Positions 10,186 through 21,465 of a DNA stretch of 33,828 nucleotides are shown one piece after another. Origin of the DNA: Vitrella brassicaformis (lineage: Eukaryota; Sar; Vitrellaceae); contig CDMY01000201.1 in NCBI GenBank assembly GCA_001179505.1, positions 1 to 33,828 on the forward strand. The letters are read 5' to 3'. The position numbers and the translations under genes are program-made. Every line of letters starts with the position of its first letter. Position 1 is the first letter of the stretch. Below the pieces are notes generated by a model, which ran no database searches, was not told the DNA's origin, and saw only the letters and a program-made list of their open reading frames with translations.

Positions 10186-11959
10186 CCTCACGCACACCAA
10201 CTCACTCACTCACCTTCTGCCCATTTGCTTGTACAGGTAAAGTAATCCGCTATCTCTCGTCCTCCCACAATTTTGACGAAAAGGCCCCCACTCAGCCGCA
10301 CGGGCTGGCTGGGGGCGTGTTTCTTCGTCACCATGCGTGTGTGTGTGCGCGTGTGTGCGTGTGTATGTGTGTGTGTGCGACTCTCATGTGTATGCCGTGC
10401 TATCGGCTCTGTCTGTATGGATGTATGGCTGTGTCGGTCGGTGTGTCGGGCATTGATGTGTGTGTATTCATTCATCAATCTGTCGCTCGCTGGCAGAGGT
10501 ACGTGTGCCTGGCTATCCCTCCCCCGTTGCTTCGCTTCACACTGGCCGGCCGGCCCTTCCATTCCTCTCTCGTCTCGCGCTCTGCACACCTGCATGGATG
10601 GATGGATCCCATGTCATGATGGATGCCATCCATCCATGTATGTGTGCTGTTCAAGTGCTCGCATCTCCCTCTCTCTCTATGTGGGTGCCTTCCTGTCTGC
10701 CCTGCCTGCAGTGGGTGAGGGAGTGGTCAGATGGATCTTCTCCTGAGTGTGATTATTGTGTCCCTCCGTGTGTGTGTGAGTGTGTGCGTGACAATTTTGA
10801 CTTGCACGCTGGATGGTTGACTGACTGGATGCCGTGTGGTGTGCGGACGGGTGGTGGAAGAGCCACCGCGCGCAGTGTACGATACAAAGATAAGCAGGCA
10901 GACAGGGAGGAGGAGGGAAGCGATGTGTATGCGATGGAGTCTGTCTGGAACGACGCTGTTTTTTTGCTTTTCTAGTCTTTGGACGGCCCGGTGACCTACG
11001 CGTGTATGTGTGTGAGCGAGCCGTGCCCTGCCCCCATTTTCCCGCCTTGACCGTCGCGAGCGGAGGGCGCATTGGGGTTTTTTGGCCAATCGATCGAGGC
11101 AGCCAGGCTAGCGATGCAGGCAGGCAGGCAGGTTATATGGACAGATATGGACGGAAACAGGAGGACCTCGTGTGAGTGGAAATGACTGGTGCATTGAGGT
11201 GCCGGAGGATGGCGGTTAGCGAGACGACCTGACACACACACGCATACGCACACCAACCACACACGCAGAGAGAGAGGGGGGGGGCCAACTTGAGGGGCAG
11301 AGAGGAGAGACACATCGGATGGAGGTCTGTCTTCTTCAGTCAGAATGTATTCTAACCGGCTGTGTGCCGCGTGCTGCTGCGGCACTGTGTGGGATGAGTG
11401 GTAGGAGGGAGTTACTTACTTGTGCGTGGGTGCGTGGGACTAACCCGCCCACTGCCCACGCCCCCGCGCACCGAGGTCATCGAGTTTTTGTTTGTGTCAC
11501 TTTTGGCGGGAGGGATCGGATCCTCTGGACGGAGTCTTTGTCAACTGGCTGGCTTGGTGGATGCATACGTGCATGCAGGGGCAGGTATACGTCATGAATG
11601 TGTGGTTTGTGTGTGTGTGTGTGTGTTTTGACCCCCAACAAACCCACCCACCCCCCCACCATGTACCAACCATGTTTTGTGAGTGGATTTGTCGCGTGTT
11701 GTGCGCTGTGCCTGCTGCGGGTGCGTGTGTGGCAGTACCTCCCTCCCTCCCCTGTCTCTGCATATCGTCATATGCTGTGTGTCTGTGTGTGTATGTGTGT
11801 GCGCCCGGCCCGTGCTGTGTCGATAGCTGGCTGACTTGCCTTGCCTTCACTCACTGGATGAACGATGCAAATGACTGCAGTAGTGACCTCATCTCACCTC
11901 ACATCACCTGTGATATACCTGACCGATCGTCATATGCTGTCGGTGTACATGTTTGTTCC

Positions 11960-12063
11960 CTCGGCTGATGTCTATCGTCCTTCACCCACACACCTCAGTG
12001 CAGCTGTGCGTCGGCAGCTTCACTGATGGGGGTCGGGTGCTGTGCAGATAGACATCAGCCGAG
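11960..12063. repeat. Perfect 17-bp inverted repeat with 70-nt spacer
   Basis: The arms are 11960-11976 (CTCGGCTGATGTCTATC) and 12047-12063 (GATAGACATCAGCCGAG), exact reverse complements separated by 70 nt. Unlike most of this region, the arms are not simple sequence. The spacer contains CAGCTGTGCGTCGGCAGCTT. It may fold as an RNA stem-loop, or be the remnant of a small palindromic element. Confidence 0.75.
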
Positions 12064-12251
12064 AAGACCTTTAGCGCTAGAGTGCAGCCATGCTGTGCCG
12101 TGTGTGTCGCTGACTGCTGGATAAGTGGATCGATGGATGGATGGACCGGTGGATGCAGTGGCTGATCACGGACGTGTGTGACGTGTGACGTGGTGGTGCA
12201 TTTTTTCCGTGACGTGAGCTGGCTTTCCCGTTACTGCAGGTGTGTTGCCTT

Positions 12252-12273
12252 CATGTGACATTCGTGTCTCATG
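12252..12273. repeat. Short hairpin, 9-nt arms with TTCG/CGAA loop
   Basis: CATGTGACA-TTCG-TGTCTCATG forms a stem of eight pairs with one mismatch and a tetraloop. It lies about 335 nt downstream of the stop of the minus-strand gene with the in-frame TGA. Its stem is shorter than the usual SECIS helix, so it is not called as one. Confidence 0.45.
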
Positions 12274-12303
12274 TCTGTCGACGTGGACGTGTTAGTTCTT
12301 TCC

Positions 12304-12357
12304 GGCCGGCCAAACAAAAGGGAAAATCTGGGCCGGCCAAAACGAAACATCTGGGGA
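12304..12357. repeat. Imperfect tandem duplication of a 27-bp unit starting GGCCGGCC
   Basis: Two copies begin at 12304 and 12331. Each starts GGCCGGCCAAA, continues A/G-rich and ends in ATCTGG. The sequence differs in character from the surrounding TG/CA-rich DNA. Function unknown. Confidence 0.5.
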
Positions 12358-12607
12358 AATGAAATGTCTGTGGGTGCCATGCATGGTGGATAAAGAATCG
12401 CTTGGGTGCAATGCCACGCAAACCATAGGCATCAACGAAAACGGGCAGGCGGGGTGGCCGATTCAACCCCGGTGGACCCCCTTTCTCACACAGACAAGCC
12501 AAAAGAAATGAACAGAACATGCCAACAGAACACTTGTCTCCCCTCCTCTCCCTCTCCCTCTGTGTGTGTGGGGGCTGGTGGTAGTGTGGTGCGAAGTCAG
12601 GGCAGGG

Positions 12608-13379
12608 CTAGAGTCCGCCCTCAGCCTCCTCGAGTTCCTCGAGGGTCATGGCCTTCTTGCCGTCTTCGCAGGGCTCGGTGACGAACTTGCCTTCGCCCCC
12701 TGCAGGATTCGGCACCATGCAGCCGTACTCCTGCACACACACACACACACACGCACGCACGCACGCAATATGGTGGCGGGCGGGGGGACTTGTGTGTGTG
12801 TGTGTCTGATCTGACCATGTCGAGGTCGCTGGCTACTCCGCCGATGGCGTAGATGGGCTCGGCCTTCTCGTCAGTGTCCTTCAAGAAAGCCTTGCACGTC
12901 TGTAGAAATGACATGTCATGTGGAGGGAAAAGGGGAGCAAAACAACTACATAGGTATCTATCGTGTGTTTGAATTCGTTAACCCACCTTGACGTCGCTCG
13001 AGCTCGTCGTCATCTGCAGGCCAGCGCATCCATCCATCCATCCATCAGTACCTCGACAGATCTGTCCATATACCCATCTTACCTCGCACTGCTTGCACTT
13101 GAGGATCTTGCAGTTGGATTTGACCGTTGAAGCCGAGGGCTTGCCGCGGCGGCCCTTGACGACCGTGAAGCCCTCCTCGACCTTCGGTTCCTCCTTTCAG
13201 GCGGCCAGCTGCAGATGGCGGTCGGTTTCGGTGCGCAGGAAGCAGACCGCCTCGCCGTCGAGCATGCTGCACTTCCCGCCCTCCTGGGTGAAGACGTGGG
13301 CGGTGGTGGTGGTGGTGGCGAAGAGGAGGATGGTCATGAGGGCGAGGGAGAGGACCATGGTGGTGCTGAGGCTCGACAT
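12608..13379 (-). CDS. Secreted Cys-rich protein with an in-frame TGA (possible selenoprotein, readthrough or disrupted gene)
   Basis: Four exons join in frame at phase 0: 13083-13379, 12987-13013 (a 27-nt microexon, MTTSSSDVK), 12816-12899 and 12608-12730, with a TAG stop. This makes 176 codons. The first 60 residues start with a signal peptide (MSSLSTTMVLSLALMTILLF, then Ala/Thr-rich). Codon 61 is TGA (13197-13199). The same frame then continues with protein-like sequence (KEEPKVEEGFTVVKGRRGK, then NCKILKCKQCE) up to a good donor at 13082. The three downstream exons keep that frame. The predicted mature part has eight cysteines. The family is not recognised. The TGA may encode selenocysteine, be read through, or mark a mutation or sequence error. 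A 54-nt intron starting GTCTGC could remove it but has weak signals and is shorter than the neighbouring introns. I saw no convincing SECIS element downstream. Without readthrough the product is a 60-residue secreted peptide. Confidence 0.6.
13197..13199 (-). other. In-frame TGA codon within an otherwise continuous coding frame
   Basis: Codon 61 of the minus-strand secreted protein gene. Most other genes in the window use TGA as their real stop, so a global reassignment of TGA is unlikely. Confidence 0.7.
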
Positions 13380-13530
13380 TCTCAAATGTACGGGAGGGAA
13401 TACGAGAGGGAACGCAACGATGACTGAAGAAACGACTAAGATGGTGATGGGGGTTTCTGATGGACTGATGATGGGGGCGTTTTTGTTTTGGCCAGGAATT
13501 CTCGCCAGAAGCGCGCACTAGTAGTGAAGG
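13380..13530. promoter_or_regulatory. Compact divergent promoter between the secreted protein and TRAPPC12 genes
   Basis: Only 151 nt separate the two ATGs, so both promoters and 5' UTRs must be in this interval or overlap it. An in-frame TGA sits one codon upstream of the TRAPPC12 ATG, which fixes that start. No defined core element was recognised. Confidence 0.45.
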
Positions 13531-15956
13531 ATGGAGGAGCACGTCCCGTCATCCGGAGGACCGCCCCCTTTCGCGGTGCCCGCCGGTGGGCAGAAGAAGA
13601 AGCAGATCTCCACTCAATCTGCGTCCATTCGATTCGTGTTGTTCCATCTCTTTCTCTCTGTGTGCTCCTTCCGTGTGCGGACGTCAGGCGGGCATCATCA
13701 CCTGGCGGCCTACACCGTGTCATCCCCGCAGCCACAGCAAGCACCAGCCTCTCAGCCCGTGACACCTTCAAGGGTGAGCGATGCCATTCACCACAAGCGG
13801 CCTAGGCACATCCCATGAGTGAGTGCCCGCATCTGAGTTCGTTCCTCTGATTTGGTTTGGTTTGGTGTGATGCGATGCGGTGCGATGCAGGTGCCTGTGC
13901 ACCTGGACCCCCTGCAGTCGTCATCGCCCATCAGCGCCGCGCCGGAGCGGCCCTCGTTGTCGCGAGTGCGGCGTGAGGTGCACCAGAGGAGGTACAAGAC
14001 TGCCATACAGATGTGCGAACAGGCCCTACAGGTGAGGGAGGGAGGGAGTGAGTCGGGGCAGGGCGGGGTAAGGTTGATTGATGCGTTTATTGCTGCTGCT
14101 GCATTGTGTTGTTGTATGTGTGTGGTCGATGGGTGGGTGGGTGCAGTCGGGTGGTGCGGGCAGTCAGTTGGCGCCGACTGAGGTGATAGCGTGGCACACC
14201 GTACGCATCTACTGCCTGCTCAAGCGACAGGTGCGCCATGCCTGCCTGAGGACACTGGCTGCATACTCTAACTTACATGACAGGTGGGGTGGATGGTGCA
14301 TGCCTGTCTGTCTGCCTGGCTGTCTGGCTGTTTGTTCGTTTGGCCTGCAGGAGTACCAACAGGCGGATGAAGCACTGGCACGCCTCGGGTGAGCTAGGAG
14401 AGAATTCATTCTTCCTCTGAGGAATGAGGGACGTCACTCACTCTTCTATCTATCTATATCTCTGCGGGCGGGCGGGCGACAGGTCGTTTGAGGCCCCGAA
14501 ATGGCGATACGAGCAGCACCCAGACCTATACCCGTACGCACGAACGAACGACATACTCACACCCACCTTCCCACCCACCATGGTCTTTTCATCCGTGCAG
14601 TGGCCAATCAGGCTCGTTCGTGCCCTTCGTTCTCCGTCAGCTGTCAGCTGTGGCGCCGTATTTGGCCAACCGGCCGCAGGTGACCCTCGACCGCCTGACT
14701 GAGCTGCAGACGCTGTGCGTGCAGCACCACACCGACCACACCGACAGTGAAAAGGCCAGGCAGCTGTGGCTGGACCGGGAGATCGCCGTCATCTGCCTTA
14801 TCGCCGAGGTGCACTGCCATCCCGCCCTGCAGAACTTCCCGGTACATCTGACAAAGAGAGAGAGGTGTGTGTGTGTGTGTGTGTGTGAGGGGGGTACACA
14901 TGCGAGTGTCCGTCTGCTCGTGTGTGACCAGGAGGCCATCAGGGTTCTGCAGCGGGCCCTTGAGCTAAGGCCCCGTGACCGAGGCACATTGTCAATGCTG
15001 GGCAGAGTCTCCCTGCAGGTTAGCAACCGCATCAGAAGCTAGACTCTCTCCACATGTCGCTGGTTGTTCACACACACAGTTGGGTGCGGTTGAGTCAGCG
15101 GAGGATTACTTCGGTCTCGACGAGTGCCTCGCAGAGAAGGACTCAGCCCTCGTCCGCGCAAACAAGTGAGCCCCCCATGAACTCCCACCCGCCCCTCCCA
15201 CCTGCCCTGCACAAACACCCACACATCACACTAGAATGAATGAATCGCTTTGCCATCCATGTGTGCAGCGGCCACCATGCTTTAGCGAGCCAGGACTATG
15301 CCACCGGCGTCAAGGAGTTCGAGGAGAGCAAACAGCTGGCGGAGGCGACACTGCAGCAGCACATCAATGCCGCAAGGGCCGTCCTCCCGGGCGGACCCGA
15401 ACCTGCTGACCAGGCCAAGATCGCACGCGCGTCGCAGGCGTGTGCGACGGCTGCCAATAACCTGGCTGTGGCGCACTTGTAAGCAGACGGCGAGAGATGG
15501 GAGGGTGCACATGACATGAAGGGCATTCTCTGGTTCGTTGATTCATTCAGTTACGACAAAAACTTGCCGAGGGCGAAGGAGGTGCTGGAGAACTCACTGT
15601 GGGCCCAGCCGGTAAGTGAGAGAGGCATCCCATCCGTCCGTCAAATCACCACGCCACCACACACCCAAGTGGCCGCTGTGTGTCTGCAGGACGTGATGGG
15701 CCTGACCAACAATGGCGTCATAGCGCCCGCCGTCAAGAACCTGCTGTCCTTCTGGGAGTTCGACCGCGACAAGAGTCACACCACTTCCGCCCTGCAGGAG
15801 CTGATATCGTCAACGTGCAACGAGGACGTGCAGGTGTGGGAGTCGCTCAAGACACAGCAGGGCCAGGGCGGGCAGCCCGGTGCTGCGGGGAGGGTGGCCA
15901 TGGGCAGCCCGCCTAGACAGGCCGTAGGCATACCCGTCGTCGGACAGGCCCTCTGA
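13531..15956 (+). CDS. TRAPPC12: Trafficking protein particle complex subunit 12 (TPR protein)
   Basis: Eleven exons join in frame: 13531-13773, 13891-14031, 14147-14230, 14351-14388, 14483-14533, 14601-14841, 14932-15018, 15080-15165, 15269-15478, 15551-15611 and 15690-15956. They give 502 residues. TRAPPC12 is a TPR-repeat subunit of the TRAPP tethering complex, acting in ER-to-Golgi and autophagy traffic. The diagnostic stretch is LARLGSFEAPKWRYEQHPDL followed by YPGQSGSFVPFVLRQL, matching the loop before VPF in animal TRAPPC12. TPR helices follow: AIRVLQRALELRPRD, SAEDYF, NNLAVAHFYDKNLPRAKEVL and GVIAPAVKNLLSFWEFD. The first ~85 residues are Pro/Gln/Ser-rich and not conserved. The protein is clearly shorter than the animal form (about 735 residues) and corresponds mainly to its C-terminal TPR half. 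Introns are 60-120 nt and all GT-AG. An AATAAA lies at 16050-16055, 94 nt past the stop. Confidence 0.85.
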
Positions 15957-16249
15957 CTTGATCGATGGGCCGGGTGCCATATGTGGGTGTGGTGTGTGCA
16001 TATGAATCCCCGATGAGCATTTCATTCGATAAATGAGAAGAAAGGCGTGAATAAACGACATACGACATAGATAGGGGGTCTGTCCGTCCTTGGTTTGGTT
16101 TGGTGGTGGTCACCACTCCACTTAATCACCTACCCAATCACCCGCTCCCCCCGCCGCACTCAGCCAGCCAGCCGGCCAGCCGGCCGGCATCATCATCATC
16201 CAACAAACGAGGGCGCAACAAATATATAGAATACGACTTTACGCATCAA

Positions 16250-16277
16250 CAGACAGACAGACAGACAGACAGACAGA
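16250..16277. repeat. CAGA tetranucleotide microsatellite
   Basis: About seven tandem CAGA units in the convergent spacer downstream of TRAPPC12. Confidence 0.85.
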
Positions 16278-16962
16278 TGGCCATGGCCATATGGCGTACA
16301 CACAGCCAGCCTTACACACACTACACAAAATGGCGAGAGAGTTCCCCAATGGCGTCATGCTGCGGCGATGCTGGTAGTCCTCACTGGTTTGCGGAGGTGA
16401 GGTGTCGGTGAATTGGGGAGGGATTCGATGAAGTCCCTCATCTGATCCCTAGCCAACTCACAGCAGATCTCACACCCACCACCAGTAAGTAATACAGCGA
16501 AAGCATGACACAGCCACACACCGACCCATTCACTCATTCACTCACTGACTGACTCAGAAAACAGCAGCGCACCACCTTTCGCTGTGTCATGGGATGCTGT
16601 GCTGTGTTGCGTGCCGCAGTCATGGCCTCTCCTTGCCCCTTCATAGATAGCTATGGTGTGGGTAGAGACACACTCGGCTCGTTGCACTGCACACCCACCC
16701 AAGAAGCGACAGGACGAAGCAATGACGGCACACGCACTCAATACAATACACGTACTTCAGCCAGAAAGAACAAAGACCGTGCAATGCACGATCTGATCTC
16801 CCTTCCTACGCAAACAAAGGCCAATCGAGTACTCAAAACACGCGACTCACCCCCACCCCCCTCCGTCTGCTTACACATTCGCGGCGAGCTTAAACAGGCA
16901 GACATCCGTCCATAAACGCACTTTTTTAAACACCATCATATATATGCACACTCATCCAAAGG

Positions 16963-16981
16963 GGCTGGCTGGCTGGCTGGC
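16963..16981. repeat. GGCT tetranucleotide microsatellite
   Basis: Four to five tandem GGCT units, followed by a short duplicated ATCGTGGCT element at about 16983-17000. Confidence 0.75.
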
Positions 16982-17193
16982 TATCGTGGCTATCGTGGCC
17001 ATCGACCGCTACAAGGTCGAGGAGACCCCGGGGTGAGGTGATGCGATGCACGCAGCGCAGCCAAGGGAAGAAAACTCCTGACAAGGTGCACTGCACAGCA
17101 TACACACAGACAGCGAGTCTATCCGCCTTCCTTCCCCTGCGCACCGCACTCTCTCATTATTTCCCGCACCCACCTTCTTCGTGGAGAAATCAT

Positions 17194-20100
17194 TCACTCC
17201 TGGTCATACTTGGCGATAATGTCGTTATATCCCTCCAGCAGCGGCACCCCTGTCAGCCGGGCGATCTCATTCCGACACGCAATCGCCTCCCGCAGCCCCT
17301 CCCCCCTCCCCCACGACCCTCGCACATAGAACAACACACCCTCCGGGCCGTTGCCTCCAAGCGTCACACCAAACGCACACCGACTCGATGAGAAACGAAT
17401 GCCGAGGGCCGGGGGTTTCGCCTCGGCCGTGGGTGGGGGCTCCGACAGCAGCAGGAGGGCGGAGAACTGCGGCAGGAGCCTCTTGAGCTGGGGCAGCACC
17501 TCGTTGGCCGTCACGGCGATCTGCCGACGGTGTGGCTGCGGGGGCAGTGGAGGGGGCTGGTCCAAGAACTCGGCATAGCCCGTCACGTGTGGGGCCTTGT
17601 CGCCGGTGAAGAGGTTGCGCCTCGCGATAGCCGCCTTGAGCGACCCCTGCACCGCCCCCAGGCACCCACCGATCGCCCCCTCACCCAGCGGGATGCTCAT
17701 GCTCTCCGTCAGCAGCTGAATGCCATTGGTCGGGTCGAGGAGGAAAGGTGCCGCACGGTCGGTGTCCCACGAGAGAGACAGGGGAGGCCCCGCACGACCC
17801 ATGGCCACCAGCTGGGCGCCGTACAGGCTGTTCAGGCCCTCTATGTAGGCGTTGGCAATCGCGGCCGCATACCTCTTCCTCTGGTAAGGGAGTGGCGCAT
17901 CCGCCCGTGGGGTCAGCCGTGGCTGCTTGCGTTGCGATGACGGCTCGGGCAGGAGGCGTGAGCTCACGAGGCTGGCCGGTGGCGCCACGGCCTTTCTCTT
18001 GCGATTGTCTCTGTCTGGCGTCGCCTTCCTCCCCATCTGTATTCTCGGAGGAGTGGCCGGTGGCGGCGGCATGGGGCTCTCTCGCTGGACCATCGAATCG
18101 GGCACGGCAGGGTCGGACGGGTCGCGGAGGCGCTTCCCTCTGCCGGGCCGCATCTGTCGGGCTCTTGCGGCCTTGGTCGGCCCTGCAGACGACGAGAGTA
18201 GGCGGCTGTCTCGTGACATGGCCACATAGTCGCACGCAGGGTCATACTCGCCATAGACGTTGATGCGCCGGTCGTCGAGGAGCTCCTCGTGGCCCTCGAC
18301 GGGCGGCATGCACTTGGGCGCCCCCATGTCGTTGCGAATGGCCACCGCCTCGATCAGCGACCGCTTGATGGCGGCGGGGTCGTGGTACTCCTCCGGCTTG
18401 ACCTTGAGCCCCGCAAGCATCACTGGCTTGACGTGCTCCGGCCACGCAGTCGACAGCATGGTAGTCGGACACGCGCTTTGCCGGTCCCAGGACATGGCCA
18501 GCATCCCCGGACGGCCGTAGTGCTCCCGCAGGGCCGCGATGTATGCCGCCGCCACCAGGGCGGCGTAGGCCTTCCGCTGCTCCCACTCGGCCGCGTCGTC
18601 GGCTCCAGGCAGCGGGGGCGTGTTTCGCTTGACGGGCATGGTTTTGTCGGAGCACTGCGAGTCAGAGAGGGGGGCGTTGTGCTCAGGCGGGCACAGCGGC
18701 ATGCACTCCGGGGTGAGGTCGTTGTCTGCAGGGTCGCCGTAGCCCAACACACCCGCATAGTCGACCGCCGGGATGCCTGCCTTCTCGGCGGCACGGTTGC
18801 GGTACTGAACGGCCACATGCAGCATCATCGTGGCCACGTCAATGGGGAGGGAGGAGCCGCGGACCGATGCCAGCCTGGAGAGTGTCGGGGGCAGCCGCAC
18901 ACGGACCTTGCGCAGGCTTACTTGGGGCACGCACTTGGTCACGTTCCAGGTGATGCCCAGGGGAGCTGATGCCTCGTCCACCTGCCCACCCAGCTGCTCC
19001 AAGTACGCCTGGTGCAGCGCGGCGATGAGCCCCTCGGCGGCCTCGGCACACTCGGCCTTGAAGGTGGTCTTGGGCCCCGGTGTGATCCTGGCATGACGCA
19101 GTGGGCTGCCGGTCTGCTGGCTGCCGGTCTGCTGGGCGGCCTCGAGCTTCTTCCTGTCCCTCTCTCGGTTGAAAATGGTCCTGTAGCAGACGGTGGAATC
19201 GTAGCCATAGCTCTCCTCCCACTCGTTGAGCACCGACTCGGCGCCGACGACCGTCGGCCACCCCTGTGTTGGGGCCAGCTCGTTTCGCCTCTCGATTGCC
19301 CATTTGAGCTGCTTGAAGAAGCTGGGCTGCCCCACCTCAGGCTCGCCCCCCGTGTACACGAGCACAGAGCCAGACGTCAGGTCCGGGGGTGCACCCCGGG
19401 TGTTGGCGCTCGTCTTGACGACGAATCGGCCGAACCTGCTCCTGTACTCGATGGCCAGATTGCGGCTCTCGGGGGGCACGTGGGAAAGGCATCTCTCGAC
19501 CAGTTTGTCGAAGTAGGTCTCGGCGAGTATTTGAAGGTAGGCGCGATGGCGGTCCGAGTGCAGTTCTGGACACAGGTGCGTGACGGGGTCGAGATGGTCG
19601 CCCTGTGGTGGGAAGGTCGACCGCGCTATCACGCCCTCAAGCTGGGACGCTGCCGGCGCCCTCTTCGCCAAGGGTGGCGAGGGCGGCTTGGCCAGCGGCT
19701 GCTGCTGCTGCGAGGGCGGCGGCAGCATCGACAGCCGGGGAGTCTGCCCCCTCGGCGATGGGTCTGGGGTGTTAGAGTGATGCTCTGGCGTGCCGCTGCC
19801 AGATATCGCGCGCTTCTTGGCCGCCCTCTCCTGCACGCCGCCACTGCTGTCGTCCCCCTCCTCCCCCTCCCCCCCTCTGCCCGCGACTGACCGTGCCCTC
19901 TTGCTGCCCAGAGAGAGATCGAACTCCTTGATGATTTCTTCATAGCCCACCAGGGGCGGCAGCATGTCGCTCATGACACTGTTCCGGTGGGCGATGGCGC
20001 GTTGCAGCGCACCCGCGGCGCCACACGTGTGGACGGAGAAGGACGCCAGCGCCGGCGAGCCCTCGAACTGCACGTGGAAGGTGGCCGTCAATGGGTCGTA

Positions 20101-21427
20101 GATGATGCCGAGAGGGTCGCATATGTCAGCCAGGCGCTTGAGCAGGGCGGGGGCGACCTTGTTGATGGACTTCTTCTCCTCCCGTCGCTGCCTGACCTCC
20201 TCCGGGTACAGGCGGGTGTAGAGGGCTACGTAGTCGAAGTGGGGGTCGAACTCGGGTGAGGGAAGGCCGGCCGACTCGATGACACCGTCGTCGTCGGCGA
20301 ACGTGGCCTCGAAATCCGTGAAAATGCATGAGGACCCGGGCGCGGCCTGGGAGATCAGGCTGTTCCGGTCGTCGATGGCAACTCTGAGCATACAAAACGG
20401 CACAACGCACAAAGCGATCGGTCGGTCCATCGCTTCCGCTGCTCTGCCTCTGTGTGTCGTCCCTTACCTGAGTGCGCTTCTGACGGCGTCGATGCCTCCT
20501 CCGTCTTGCGCGAGGGCCTCGACGGGCTCCGACTGCCTCACACGCTGACCCACCTTCCACCGCAGTCTTGACAGCTCGTTGTGCCACCACACCGTCAGAG
20601 GCTCGTCCTCTTGCTGCCCCCCGCCCTCGCCGCCCTTCCTTTGGGCCTCATAGAGGTCACGCAGCTTCTGCAGGTAGGCCCTCACCAGGATATTCAAGTA
20701 TAGCTTCCGCTGGTACGCCTCTGACACACGCCGGGGGGGCTCAGGCTCTGGTCTCTTCTCGATAGGCTGTGGCGTGCCGTCTCTTGATTCAGGCCTGGTG
20801 ACCTCAGGAATGCCCATGGCCTTGCCCCTTTGGTTGCGGCAGCTGACGGCCTGATAGAGGGCCGCTAGCAGGCCACCCGCCTCGTCCACAGGGAAGTGTG
20901 CGGGCCCCTCGTGGCCGACCGTGACGACGAATCTGTGCTTCTTGTCGTCGAAGACGATGCCGAGTGGGGTGGGGGGCGGCAGCTTCTGTTGCAGCTTAGA
21001 GAGAATGCATCCTGCGATCGATGCCTCGCTCCTGCCCGCATCGCCGCCGCCATCTCCATCGGCAGCTGAGACCGGTGGCTTGGGCTGGGGCTTGGGCTTG
21101 GGTTTGGGCTGGGGCTGTAGCTGTGGCTGTTGTTGTGGCTGTGGCAGCTCTTTCCGCCGGTATTTGGTCACATCAAGCTGATGCGGGAGAGCCGGCGGGC
21201 TCTGTTGCTGCTTGAGGTGCCTTCGCTGCTCCATGATGGGGCGGAGCATGGCCACGTAGTCGAGGGCGAGCTCGCGTGCGGCGAGGAAGCCGTGCTTGGT
21301 CGCTGAGAAGGCCTTGCAGGGCTGCAGGGGCTCCCCTGTCGCCTCGTCGATGGGAACACTGCTCACGTCCTCACCTGACACACCCAGCAAGAAAAGCACG
21401 CTGCATGTGTCGAAAGCACCCACTACG

Positions 21428-21465
<38 letters not shown>

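Larger units (their letters stand above)
9230..12607. other. 3.4-kb gene-poor region of simple sequence
   Basis: No convincing exon was found on either strand over 3.4 kb. Apparent open frames are built from TG/CA, GGGA, TCTG and GGATGGAT runs and contain Cys-Val-Cys-Val or His-Thr-His-Thr strings. Notable pieces are an imperfect inverted repeat at 9420-9514, GT repeats at 9715-9736, an AC run at 10164-10185, a 17-bp perfect inverted repeat at 11960-12063 and a short tandem duplication at 12304-12357. The last few hundred bases have lower repeat content and would be the 3' UTR of the minus-strand gene at 12608. Confidence 0.6.
15957..17193. other. Convergent intergenic region, no gene recognised
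   Basis: About 1.2 kb between the 3' ends of TRAPPC12 and the AP2-repeat gene. It contains an AATAAA at 16050-16055, a CAGA repeat at 16250-16277 and a GGCT repeat at about 16963-16981, plus AT-rich TATATAT patches near 16221 and 16939. Open frames here have no recognisable domains. The two 3' UTRs should occupy its ends. Confidence 0.5.

Noticed and set aside
10273-10975. Overlapping open frames in the gene desert that could be small genes
   Set aside because: They translate mainly from TG/CA and TCTG repeats (Cys-Val-Cys-Val, His-Thr-His-Thr) and have no consistent exon structure.
12269-12520. 83-codon minus-strand frame downstream of the secreted protein gene
   Set aside because: No signal, domain or splice support. 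It lies in the probable 3' UTR. A possible tRNA-like T-arm around 12450-12475 was also considered, but loop length and the other arms do not fit.
12240-12607. SECIS element for the in-frame TGA
   Set aside because: Candidates such as the hairpin at 12252-12273 have ATGA and AA-containing loops, but the helix is too short and the core quartet is not properly placed. Not called without a covariance-model search.
13636-13687. Small intron near the 5' end of TRAPPC12 exon 1
   Set aside because: The GT and CAG sites would give 52 nt, shorter than other introns here, and would break the frame that leads into the conserved exons.
19012-19890. 292-codon plus-strand open frame opposite the AP2-array gene
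   Set aside because: It is antisense to a well-supported coding exon, with no domain and composition expected from the GC-rich complement. The same applies to 18289-18969 and 21276-22817.
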